DNA from: Acinetobacter larvae | GTDB lineage: Bacteria > Pseudomonadota > Gammaproteobacteria > Pseudomonadales > Moraxellaceae | NCBI RefSeq assembly: GCF_001704115.1 | Contig: NZ_CP016895.1 | Location: 620,001-684,000, forward strand | Direction of reading: 5' to 3' | Length of the DNA: 64,000 nt | In this document: positions 47,817 through 55,993 of the stretch, piece by piece | Position numbering within the stretch: the first letter of the stretch is position 1 | Layout of the letters: every line of letters starts with the position of its first letter | The notes under the pieces: model-generated | Database searches by the model: none | What the model was told of the DNA's origin: nothing | What the model saw: only the letters and a program-made list of their open reading frames with translations | Position numbers and translations under genes: made by a program

Positions 47817-48155
47817 ATGTCAGCACAATTGGAAATAATAGATTTAAAAGTTGGTGAAGGTAAAGAAGCCGTCAAAGGTGCTTTGATTACCACGCATTAT
47901 ACTGGGTGGTTAGAAGACGGAACCAAATTTGATAGCTCGCTTGACCGGGGGCAATACTTTGAATGTGTAATCGGAACAGGTCGCGTGATCAAAGGCTGGG
48001 ATCAAGGCATCATCGGGATGAAAGTGGGTGCTAAGCGTAAGTTAATCGTTCCTGCACATTTGGCTTATGGTGAGCGTAAAATTGGCAATATTATTCCAGC
48101 CAATGCCAATTTGGTATTTGAAATAGAATTATTTGATGTCAAAACCAGAGATTAA
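47817..48155 (+). CDS. FKBP-type peptidyl-prolyl isomerase
   Basis: A 112-residue single-domain FKBP that isomerises X-Pro bonds. Typical residues are present: GWLEDGTKFDSSLDRGQ, FECVIGTGRVIKGWDQGIIG, KLIVPAHLAYGERKIG, IIPANANLVFEIELFDV. No signal peptide, so cytoplasmic. It follows yaeQ by 70 bases and could share its transcript. Confidence 0.94.
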   Translation: MSAQLEIIDLKVGEGKEAVKGALITTHYTGWLEDGTKFDSSLDRGQYFECVIGTGRVIKGWDQGIIGMKVGAKRKLIVPAHLAYGERKIGNIIPANANLVFEIELFDVKTRD

Positions 48156-48206
48156 CTCATTGTATAAGATGACATGCTAGAGCAAAGCTTATGCTCGCTA
48201 TAGTTG

Positions 48207-48233
48207 AGCGGTAGTTCATGCTACCGCTTTTTA
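48207..48233. terminator. Terminator after the FKBP gene
   Basis: AGCGGTAG (48207-48214) and CTACCGCT (48221-48228) around TTCATG, then TTTTT. Lies between the converging FKBP and pgaD genes. Confidence 0.85.
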
Positions 48234-48291
48234 ATTTTGCTTATTTTATAATAGGTTTATTTAAAATTTTATGGTGGTTATTGATTTAGTT

Positions 48292-48780
48292 TTAAACGGT
48301 TAAGGGGTGTGCCTCGATTGCTGCATCTACTGTGCTGATGGCTTTACTGTGTGCTGGCGTTGTTGCACTTTCAAGTAAAATAATTTGCCCCTGCGCATCA
48401 TGGTGTAGGGTTAAAATTTTTTGTTGACGCGCCTGCGCCAGACTATGGTGGTTGAGATGAAAATGTTGTGCTGTGGCATTTAAAGATAAATGCTGTGCCG
48501 ATGCTCGTGGATGGCGTGCACTTAAACTGCGCCATAAACATAGGGAAATTGCACAAGCGATTAAAGCCACAAAACCATTTTCAACAACAAGAAAAAAAGA
48601 ATTAAAAAATTTGGCGATTAATTCTGGTTTATGAACCCCCAGAAAACCGAACAACAGCATGATGGGACGCCACAACAATAACCAAATCAGCCACAGCATT
48701 GCCGTCGAGGTGGTGGATGCATAACGACGATGCCATGGCAATTGCTTACGGATGTCGATAATTAAAGCATTGCTATTCAT
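48292..48780 (-). CDS. pgaD: Poly-N-acetylglucosamine synthesis protein PgaD
   Basis: A 162-residue inner-membrane partner of PgaC. Two membrane helices (about 25-50 and 65-90) and a cytoplasmic tail are typical; PgaC and PgaD together bind c-di-GMP and polymerise PNAG. The open frame reaches into pgaC, but the ATG at 48780 follows CAGGAG and is the natural start, 28 bases after the pgaC stop. Family resemblance is weak, as is usual for PgaD; position is the main support. Confidence 0.82.
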   Translation of the reverse strand: MNSNALIIDIRKQLPWHRRYASTTSTAMLWLIWLLLWRPIMLLFGFLGVHKPELIAKFFNSFFLVVENGFVALIACAISLCLWRSLSARHPRASAQHLSLNATAQHFHLNHHSLAQARQQKILTLHHDAQGQIILLESATTPAHSKAISTVDAAIEAHPLTV

Positions 48781-48808
48781 GAATATACTCCTGCATGACA
48801 TTATATCG

Positions 48809-50068
48809 CTAATCTTTTCTAAAACCACGGTCGGGGCTGGTCCAACGCGCACGTTGTTGCTGGCTACGAGCTAAGGCTTTAGGAAAGGCGATAATGGTGG
48901 CAGAAACAGTAATTAGCCAAAAAACAAAAGGATACCAAATCATCCAATAATAATTTTTGGCAAGATTTGGTTCATAACGGCTGTCCATCCATTTACTGAG
49001 TGCAAACTGAATTAAACAAGTTGCACCAAGTAGGATGCCCATACCTGTTGGAATGAGGGGAGAAGACAAATTGTATAGACTGAGCGTGGGTATAAACCAG
49101 TGCAATAACCACAGTACAGTCGTGAATAACATTAAATAAGACCACATGAGGGTGAGGCATAATTCAATCAAGAGTGGCCATAAAAAATTAAGTTTAGGCT
49201 TAAATAAAATATCGATATTTTGAATCAGTACTTGTGCTCCGCCCATGGCCCATCTTAGTCTTTGTTTCCATAAACCTTTTAAGGTCTCGGGCATGAGAAT
49301 CCAGACCAAAGCATTCGGTTCAAACTGGATATTCCAGCCAGCGCGTTGGAGCTTCCAAGTGATATCAATGTCTTCAGTTAACATATTGGGAGACCAGTAG
49401 CCGACTTGATGAATGGCGCTTTTACGGAAAATAGTAATCACCCCAGAAACCGTAAAAAGTCGACCAAAACTACGTTGAGCACGTTTGATCATTCCAACAA
49501 TAGATGAAAACTCACCAACTTGAATACGCCCCAATAAGGTGGAACGGTTACGAATGCGGGGGTTGCCTGTGACCGCAGCAATATTGGGGTCTTTAAAATG
49601 TCGTAACATCCAGCGTGCCGCATGTGGGTCAAGTAGGGCATCCCCATCGATGCCCAATAAAAACTCAGCATCTGTTACTAAACTACCCGCTTGTAATGCC
49701 ATTGCCTTACCTTGGTTTTCAGCCAGATGCACGACTCTTAAACGTGTGTGGCGTGCTGCAAGCGTATTTAGGACCTGTCCGGTATGATCACGGCTACCAT
49801 CATTGATGGCAATGACCTCAAAATTTGGATAATCCAATTTTAAGGCATGGCTAATGGTTTCTTCAGCATTATCACCTTCATTAAAGCAGGGGATCAGCAC
49901 TGCAATGAGCGGATAATCGCTGAGCGCAGGCGGTGTCTGATAGCTCGGTTCACGCCGTTCCCGCCAATAAAAAATCAGTGCGCCGATCATCCATAAATAA
50001 GACATAAATAATGGATAATAAAAAATAAAGTTCAGAACCGATTGCCAAAGCTTATGTGTAAGCATCAT
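48809..50068 (-). CDS. pgaC: PNAG synthase PgaC, family 2 glycosyltransferase
   Basis: Processive glycosyltransferase of 419 residues that builds poly-beta-1,6-GlcNAc at the inner membrane. Two N-terminal helices, GT2 domain with VIAINDGS (Asp90), DGD (141-143), TED (231-233) and QRLRW (269-273), then three C-terminal helices. All catalytic motifs are intact. Its start is eight bases after the pgaB stop. Confidence 0.95.
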   Translation of the reverse strand: MMLTHKLWQSVLNFIFYYPLFMSYLWMIGALIFYWRERREPSYQTPPALSDYPLIAVLIPCFNEGDNAEETISHALKLDYPNFEVIAINDGSRDHTGQVLNTLAARHTRLRVVHLAENQGKAMALQAGSLVTDAEFLLGIDGDALLDPHAARWMLRHFKDPNIAAVTGNPRIRNRSTLLGRIQVGEFSSIVGMIKRAQRSFGRLFTVSGVITIFRKSAIHQVGYWSPNMLTEDIDITWKLQRAGWNIQFEPNALVWILMPETLKGLWKQRLRWAMGGAQVLIQNIDILFKPKLNFLWPLLIELCLTLMWSYLMLFTTVLWLLHWFIPTLSLYNLSSPLIPTGMGILLGATCLIQFALSKWMDSRYEPNLAKNYYWMIWYPFVFWLITVSATIIAFPKALARSQQQRARWTSPDRGFRKD

Positions 50069-50076
50069 GGTGTGGC

Positions 50077-52092
50077 CTATGGAATTAAGCGTGAAGGCTG
50101 CTGATCAAATATTTTACGCATAATTGCTGGATCTGGATGATCTTGAATCGGATCATCGGGATAGTAGCCGACATGTAATACGCCTTGTTGATAAAGGGAT
50201 TGTATGGTACGCGATAATTCAGCTGATGGAAGCTTTTCATTATTACGCCAGTTGGTGGCTTGTAATTCAAAGACTGTTTTTTTCAAGCCCGCTGGATATT
50301 GTTTAAGACGCGTAACCATGTCTTGGTAAAACTGATCATGATCCTTGGCTTGCTCCATATAAGGCATGGCCATGATCGCGGTAAAGTCATATTTTTTGAG
50401 TGATTCTTCTAAGGATTGTGCATACCAATTTTCGGCATAAGCCGACAAGGCGACTTGGGCATAGAGGTTACGTGCTGTGAGTAAGAACGGTTGGTATTGG
50501 CGAACTTCAGCCGCGAGCTCCATTGCAAAGTTATCAATGGTCTTGGTTTTGAGTGCAGTCCACTGTTGTAACAGGGCTTCATCTTGGCGAATAGCGGCAA
50601 GATCTGTGCCTAGACCTTGTTGGGCATAGACCTTTAATGCCTCTGGGCTGGCATCTTCATAGTCAGATAAAGTGGCATCATCATGAAAAAGAATGCCATT
50701 AAAACTGGCAGACTTTGCTAGGTCTTGATAAATGCCGCGAATGGTTTGACGTGCAGTGGCGGAAAAAGGGCTAAGACGAATATATCCCATATTGAGGTGA
50801 TCGCCTTGCTGGCTATTTTCTGTGAGTACCCGTTGCTGTGCTACGGGATTGTCTGCTGGGAGTTCCCATGCCAAAAGTGGCATCCATGCATAGATACGTG
50901 AAACTTGTGTTCGTGTTTGAATTTGCCAAGCGACTCGGTTAAAGAGATCAGCACGCATCGGTACAAAGCGATTCGGGAAATACACCATATCGGCAGAACC
51001 ATTGGCATCAGGATCGGAAAAGGCTTGCAAATAAATGGTATTTACATTCATTGCGCGGATACGATCAAGTAAATGTCCTAAATTGCGTTCCTGCTGGGTG
51101 GGGTCTGGATCATAAATATAGTCTAAATCGACATGCATGATTTTTTGTGGGCGATTATTGTCGCTTAGATTCATTTGGCGATTTTGAATTTCTTGTGCCA
51201 AATCATCTGTGCTCATGCCACCTTCGATTAGAATTCGATTTAATTGTCCCAGTGATTTGTGGATATGATCGGGACCATCGTCCAGACTAATGGTAATGGG
51301 CATACCCAATTTTTGTGCAATAGCGATAGTTTTCATATTATAGCGACCATAAGGCCAGACCATAACGCGTGGTGAGCGGATGCCGTGAGCAGTTAAAATT
51401 TGATTGTTTTGTTTGAGATCTTGATAAATACGTTTTTCATAATGGCTATCGGATTCATATTTTTCCGTGTGTGGATCATATAATCGTGTGGTTGCCGCAG
51501 GCTCTGAATTGCCCTGTGGATTGCCGATGATGCCACGGTGTAAGTCATAGCTATGACTGCCAATTTCAATTAAACCACTGTCTTGCATAGTTTTTAGTTC
51601 TTGCCAGCTGAGCAATTGGCGGCGTGGTATATGACTATCACCAAAATTGACCATTTGTGTTGCATTGGGTTTAAGCCATGAACCGACCACTGAGACTAGT
51701 GCTGGAATTTTTCGTTTTTTTAAGATGGGAAAAGCATTTTGATAAAAAGATTGATAGCCATCATCAAAAGTCAGCAGTACTGGTTTCGTGGGTAGGCTAA
51801 TCTTAGCGGCATTGGCTTGAATGAGCTGATCGACGCTAATAAAGTGGTAGCCATTTTTTTGGAGCCAATCGAGGTGCAGTTCAAACTGTTGTTGGCTAAC
51901 TGCATAATCGGCAATGAGGGCCTGTGCTGGTGGGCTGATCTCGTGATAGCCAATAATGGTCAAGGTATTTAAGTCTATTGCTGAAGGTGTTGTTTCTGTA
52001 GGCGTTTCAGCCCATAGCATGTTGCTGATACTCTGTAGCATCAACATGCAAGCAACACATAGGTTGCGCAATAATAATGTTTGATTAAACAT
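50077..52092 (-). CDS. pgaB: PNAG N-deacetylase PgaB
   Basis: A 671-residue two-domain enzyme that partly deacetylates PNAG for export. The NodB-like domain has TFDDGY (Asp110, Asp111) and GSHSYDLHRG (His180, His185), numbers close to E. coli PgaB. The C-terminal glycoside hydrolase-like domain starts at about 320 (MHVDLDYIYDPDP) and appears complete. The signal sequence has cysteines at 12 and 15 but no convincing lipobox, so lipidation is uncertain. It is first in the operon here, where pgaA would normally precede it. Confidence 0.93.
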   Translation of the reverse strand: MFNQTLLLRNLCVACMLMLQSISNMLWAETPTETTPSAIDLNTLTIIGYHEISPPAQALIADYAVSQQQFELHLDWLQKNGYHFISVDQLIQANAAKISLPTKPVLLTFDDGYQSFYQNAFPILKKRKIPALVSVVGSWLKPNATQMVNFGDSHIPRRQLLSWQELKTMQDSGLIEIGSHSYDLHRGIIGNPQGNSEPAATTRLYDPHTEKYESDSHYEKRIYQDLKQNNQILTAHGIRSPRVMVWPYGRYNMKTIAIAQKLGMPITISLDDGPDHIHKSLGQLNRILIEGGMSTDDLAQEIQNRQMNLSDNNRPQKIMHVDLDYIYDPDPTQQERNLGHLLDRIRAMNVNTIYLQAFSDPDANGSADMVYFPNRFVPMRADLFNRVAWQIQTRTQVSRIYAWMPLLAWELPADNPVAQQRVLTENSQQGDHLNMGYIRLSPFSATARQTIRGIYQDLAKSASFNGILFHDDATLSDYEDASPEALKVYAQQGLGTDLAAIRQDEALLQQWTALKTKTIDNFAMELAAEVRQYQPFLLTARNLYAQVALSAYAENWYAQSLEESLKKYDFTAIMAMPYMEQAKDHDQFYQDMVTRLKQYPAGLKKTVFELQATNWRNNEKLPSAELSRTIQSLYQQGVLHVGYYPDDPIQDHPDPAIMRKIFDQQPSRLIP

Positions 52093-52282
52093 AGCTAATT
52101 TCTCTAGAACCTAAATATTGCCATCCGCGTTGGCATCGCCCATGCATGAAATATTGCATGTTGTTTGAACATCCTGACCAATAAAGCATGACCATCATGG
52201 TCGATACCAAGATAATCTATCCAACAAAACTGAAAATTTGCTTAAAAATTGCAAAACTTAAAAATGATGCAAGTTAAAAAAC

Positions 52283-52321
52283 AAAGTTTAAAAGCAAAGT
52301 TCAAAAGCAAAGTTCAAAAGC
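52283..52321. repeat. Tandem repeat, 13-base unit x3
   Basis: CAAAGTTTAAAAG, CAAAGTTCAAAAG, CAAAGTTCAAAAG in direct succession; more degenerate copies precede them. Confidence 0.9.
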
Positions 52322-52409
52322 ATAACAGCCAAAAATAATGTGCTTTGTATTGCTGCTGGCATCATTATTGGGGAGTGCACCAGATGATGCAGGCATATAC
52401 ACGGCAAAA

Positions 52410-52469
52410 CGACATGCGAAAAAGCTACATGCGAAAAAATGACATACCAAAAAACCACATGCCAAAAAA
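52410..52469. repeat. Tandem repeat, 15-base unit x4
   Basis: CGACATGCGAAAAAG, CTACATGCGAAAAAA, TGACATACCAAAAAA, CCACATGCCAAAAAA. The unit is a multiple of three, so it also encodes a five-residue repeat in each open frame. Confidence 0.9.
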
Positions 52470-52762
52470 CAGTGCAGTATAACGGAAAGCCCAGTGCTGC
52501 AAGATGTAGATGATAGGTTGATTTTATCGTGCTTGGGTCATATTGTTAAGTTTTAGTTTAGGATTGGCTGGCAAACAAGTATTAAAAAAGAACTATAAGT
52601 TTTTATGATGTCTATGCGAGGCATAATTGAGTTACAATTTGTTTTAAATATGAAAAACCATATGCTATGTACTGAATTGTCATATAAAAATAGCATGGTC
52701 GTTTGCTTCGATCGATAACCTGATAAATGATAACAATTGATTAAATGATGCATTGGTGAATT

Positions 52763-53221
52763 ATGGGACTTGTAGAAATCATTATAGCTGCTGCGCTAAT
52801 GATTGGGCTCGGATATAAACTGCTGATGCTGCTTCGTCATCATACAGCGAGCTTGCCTTTTGTTAAAATTTTAAGCCTGCAAAAAGTTGTAGCTGAGCCA
52901 GTCCATGTTGATGCGAGCCAACAACGTGAATTACAAGAACTCGACCATGCTTTTAATCAAATTCTATTTGATCAAGTGGCGGCATTATTATTTGAACAGC
53001 AACTACACATGCGCATACGAACCCAGGCAGATCAGATTCAAGTCTATTTTCTCAATAAAATGCCTGCTGCCGCACTGAGTTATATTCAAGATAAAGAGCT
53101 GGGGGAATGGAGTATTTATTGGAGTTACCAACAGCAATCATTGGAATATTATGTTGGACGTTATGGGGTTTTCTATGTGCATATCGATCGCTTTAATCTA
53201 GAGCATATGGTACAGCATTAA
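52763..53221 (+). CDS. Hypothetical membrane-anchored protein
   Basis: A 152-residue protein with one N-terminal membrane helix (MGLVEIIIAAALMIGLGYKL) that may stay as an anchor, and a soluble part rich in Q, with aromatic residues (WSIYWSYQQQSLEYYVGRYG). Not recognised. It lies between pgaB (divergent) and the Zur-linked receptor, which has its own promoter. Confidence 0.62.
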   Translation: MGLVEIIIAAALMIGLGYKLLMLLRHHTASLPFVKILSLQKVVAEPVHVDASQQRELQELDHAFNQILFDQVAALLFEQQLHMRIRTQADQIQVYFLNKMPAAALSYIQDKELGEWSIYWSYQQQSLEYYVGRYGVFYVHIDRFNLEHMVQH

Positions 53222-53352
53222 TTTTTTTTTAAATTTTGTCTTTGAAGCTCAGTTTATAGCGTATCTCGCTCGCTAAGTTCGCATCCAGTATAAAAATACA
53301 GCATCGCATCGCGTGACAAAAAAAATGTCTTTAATATCACTTAAAAACCATA

Positions 53353-53375
53353 TTAATGTTATGTTATAACATTTC
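53353..53375. promoter_or_regulatory. Zur-box-like operator
   Basis: The core AATGTTATGTTATAACATT (53355-53373) is a palindrome with one mismatched pair and matches the gammaproteobacterial Zur consensus at nearly every position over 23 bases. It sits 46-68 bases ahead of the receptor ATG, covering the probable -10. Confidence 0.8.
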
Positions 53376-53420
53376 ATTTTAATGGTTAAAAATTTTAAGA
53401 TGTTTAAAAAAGGGGTAAGT

Positions 53421-55853
53421 ATGCGTTATTCGGGGCTCATGTTATTGGTGCTTCTCGCGATACGCGGTCAATATGCCAATGCACAAACAGATGTGCAGCA
53501 ACAAGTTGTATTGTTGGCACAAAATAAGCCGCAGGATGGGGAGATTATTCCCTTAAAAACATTGTCTTATTATGCATCTACAGTGGATACCGATCTGCTA
53601 CAAAGCGGGCTGGTCCATGTCGAACCGAAGCGTATTGCAACCGCCAATAGCTTGGGTGAAGCATTGGCACATGTTTCTGGAATACAAAGTAGTGCCTTTG
53701 GACCCAATGCTGGGGCGCCGATTATTCGTAGTTTAAGCGGGCATCGGGTTAGTATTTTAGAGAATGGTCAATCCGTGAATGCGATGAATGCTTTTAGTGG
53801 GAATGTGAATATTCCTTTTGAGCCATTATTTAGTCGCTCTATTGCGGTCAATAAATCGGCAGATGTTGTGCGTTATGGCGGAGCCGCGATTGGTGGGCGA
53901 GTCGATATCGATACTGGTTTGATTTCCAGATCTTTAGAGCATGAAGATCATCGTTTGGATGTGGTCTTTAAAAAAGGTTTTAATGATTTTGATGCCAAGG
54001 GCTTTAAGTTAAATATCAATAATCAAAAAAACTTTTCGACCAATGTACAGTATTCTAACCAGCATATTTCTTCGTATAAGATACCTGGCAATAGTAAAGC
54101 CGCTGTGTGTGACACACTTATTTTCCCTACCGGTGGTGGTGTGAACAGTGCTTTGGCAGATGCTTGTCAACGCGATGCCAGAATAAATCAGCTGTTTAAT
54201 AAAGCCAGTCCAAAGTATTTAAACCAATATGTACTGGATGATATTGCTGCCAATCCAGAACATTTTTATGATTATTATGATGGTTTAGAATCACTCAAAT
54301 ATACCGATCAGGCCAGCTCACAGTATTTTGTTAATGGTCGACTGGAGACTTTTCATAATCCTGAAAATCCAGATTATGTCGAGGGCAGTGAAAAATATCG
54401 CACAGAATATATTAAGCGAGATGTCACTCCGAATTACAGCAAAAAACTTGAAAATAGCTATATGGAAAATAAAAACCTTGCAATTGGTTCGAGTTATTTT
54501 TTTGATCAAGGTTATATTGGGATAAGTTTAGACCACAAACAAAGTGATTATGGCGTACCGGGTTTTTCGATGGAAAATAAATCATTCCAAAGCAACTACA
54601 CCGATATGCTGCCGGTCGGTGTCAAAATAAAGCAAAACAAACTGACCTTAGAATCGGTCATTGAACAACCCTTGCCTTTTCTAGAACAGCTCAGTTTCAA
54701 AGCCTCACAATTGGATAATCGTTCTGGTGAATATTTAGGGCGACGCGAGGCCAATCATTATCATTTTAAACAAAACGCTATAGAGCTGGCGATCAAACAT
54801 CAGCCATTACAGCATTTAGTCGGTGAGCTAGGGCTAAACTATGCTTTACGTGATGTGCGTGGTACGGGACCTCAGCGTTATTTACCCAATGTTAAGACCG
54901 AAAATCAAGCGTTTTTTATCACTGAAAAATTAGACTTTTCACGGTGGTCGGTCGATGCGGGTTATCGGGTTGAGCAGCTTATGCATCGTGTCAATGATGA
55001 TACTTTTCAACTGGCGCGTAATGCGAGTAATCGGCAATTAGAAGATCAAAAATTTGATTTAAATAGTTATTTTATTGGCGGTCAAGTGCGAGTCACTGAC
55101 CATTGGGGGCTGCAACTCAAATACAGCTATTCACAGCGTGCGCCTGAAATCAATGAGTTATATGCCAGTAATCCGCATTATTCGATTATGACCCAAGAAG
55201 AAGGCAATCAACAGCTGCGTAAAGAAGTCGCCAAAAGTTTAGAGTTAAGCAGTAGTATAGATTGGCGCGGAACAGCTCTTCGTACCACGCTGTATCGGAT
55301 GAAGTTTGATGATTATTTGTTTCTAAGCCATTCGGGGGCGGCTATGGCGAATCGTTTACCGTTGAAATATTGGCAGCAAACAGATACGCAAATTGATGGT
55401 TTTGAAGTCGATTTAAGTCATCAGCTGGCATTGCAAGGTTATGGAGATCTGACTTTTTCAGTCTTTGCCGATTGGGTTAAAAATAAGGCGACTGATCCGA
55501 GTGTTATCCGCTTAGCCAATGATGGGGTGTATTTGCCCAATATGCCGACCAATCGCTATGGGCTCAGCTTAGAATGGCAAAAAGATACTTGGCAAGCTCG
55601 CTGGTCAACGGTGTATTACGATAAAGCTGAATATTTAGGGAAGAATGTCAGTTCTGAGGTGGCATTACCAGCCTACAGTCTCATGGATGCATCGCTGAGT
55701 AAAAAAATGGTATTAAAAAATGCTGTCTTTGATCTGTTTATTCAAGCGTCTAATTTACTAAATCAAGAAGCGCGCCCGCATCAGTCACCGCTGAAATACA
55801 TTGCACCTTTACCCGGACGTGCATTTCAGATCGGTGTGCAATTTACCTTGTAG
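53421..55853 (+). CDS. znuD: TonB-dependent outer-membrane receptor, ZnuD-like
   Basis: An 810-residue receptor. Signal peptide ends at ANA (about 21); the plug follows with IIRSLSGHRVSILENGQSVN and AAIGGRVDIDTG; the barrel ends in FQIGVQFTL. A long extracellular insert (about residues 215-350) carries two cysteines (VCDTL, ACQRD) that could form a disulfide. The upstream Zur-like site suggests zinc uptake, and plug motifs fit ZnuD, but the His-rich loop of other ZnuD proteins is not obvious. ATG at 53421 follows AAGGGG at five bases; upstream ATGs lack such a site. Confidence 0.85.
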   Translation: MRYSGLMLLVLLAIRGQYANAQTDVQQQVVLLAQNKPQDGEIIPLKTLSYYASTVDTDLLQSGLVHVEPKRIATANSLGEALAHVSGIQSSAFGPNAGAPIIRSLSGHRVSILENGQSVNAMNAFSGNVNIPFEPLFSRSIAVNKSADVVRYGGAAIGGRVDIDTGLISRSLEHEDHRLDVVFKKGFNDFDAKGFKLNINNQKNFSTNVQYSNQHISSYKIPGNSKAAVCDTLIFPTGGGVNSALADACQRDARINQLFNKASPKYLNQYVLDDIAANPEHFYDYYDGLESLKYTDQASSQYFVNGRLETFHNPENPDYVEGSEKYRTEYIKRDVTPNYSKKLENSYMENKNLAIGSSYFFDQGYIGISLDHKQSDYGVPGFSMENKSFQSNYTDMLPVGVKIKQNKLTLESVIEQPLPFLEQLSFKASQLDNRSGEYLGRREANHYHFKQNAIELAIKHQPLQHLVGELGLNYALRDVRGTGPQRYLPNVKTENQAFFITEKLDFSRWSVDAGYRVEQLMHRVNDDTFQLARNASNRQLEDQKFDLNSYFIGGQVRVTDHWGLQLKYSYSQRAPEINELYASNPHYSIMTQEEGNQQLRKEVAKSLELSSSIDWRGTALRTTLYRMKFDDYLFLSHSGAAMANRLPLKYWQQTDTQIDGFEVDLSHQLALQGYGDLTFSVFADWVKNKATDPSVIRLANDGVYLPNMPTNRYGLSLEWQKDTWQARWSTVYYDKAEYLGKNVSSEVALPAYSLMDASLSKKMVLKNAVFDLFIQASNLLNQEARPHQSPLKYIAPLPGRAFQIGVQFTL

Positions 55854-55873
55854 TGGAGCGTGATAATCTTTTG

Positions 55874-55944
55874 GAGCTGAGTCAAGAGAGCTGAGTCAAG
55901 AGCGCTAAGCCAAGAGAGCTAAGTCTGCAAGAGCTGAGTCAAAA
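55874..55944. repeat. Tandem repeat, 14-base unit x5
   Basis: GAGCTGAGTCAAGA occurs twice exactly, then GCGCTAAGCCAAGA, GAGCTAAGTCTGCAA and GAGCTGAGTCAAAA. It lies just after the receptor stop. Confidence 0.92.
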
Positions 55945-55977
55945 GAGAGATACCGTCGTGGTTCGCTCTGACTCAGC
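55933..55977. terminator. Inverted repeat between converging znuD-like gene and dusC
   Basis: GCTGAGTC (55933-55940), part of the last repeat unit, is the perfect inverse of GACTCAGC (55970-55977). Position between converging genes suggests a terminator; no T run is present. Confidence 0.45.
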
Positions 55978-55993
55978 AGATATTGCCGTGGGC

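Larger units (their letters stand above)
52093..52762. other. Long repeat-bearing intergenic region upstream of pgaB
   Basis: 670 bases where pgaA would be expected. It holds two tandem repeats (52283-52321, 52410-52469), a palindrome GACCATCATGGTC (52190-52202) and two overlapping small frames. The 34-codon frame at 52338-52442 begins with a signal-like stretch (MCFVLLLASLLGSAP) and ends in HAKK repeats; past its TGA the repeats continue in frame, so it looks decayed. A 32-codon frame (52384-52482) has a good GGGGAG ribosome site. Neither is accepted as a gene. Confidence 0.5.

Noticed and set aside
52440..52442. In-frame TGA in the HAKK repeat frame read as selenocysteine or readthrough
   Set aside because: No SECIS-like hairpin follows and the frame lacks a ribosome site; decay is the simpler reading.
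52384..52482. 32-codon ORF with GGGGAG ribosome site upstream of pgaB
   Set aside because: Most of it is the 15-base DNA repeat, the peptide is low-complexity and another frame over the same DNA is equally open.
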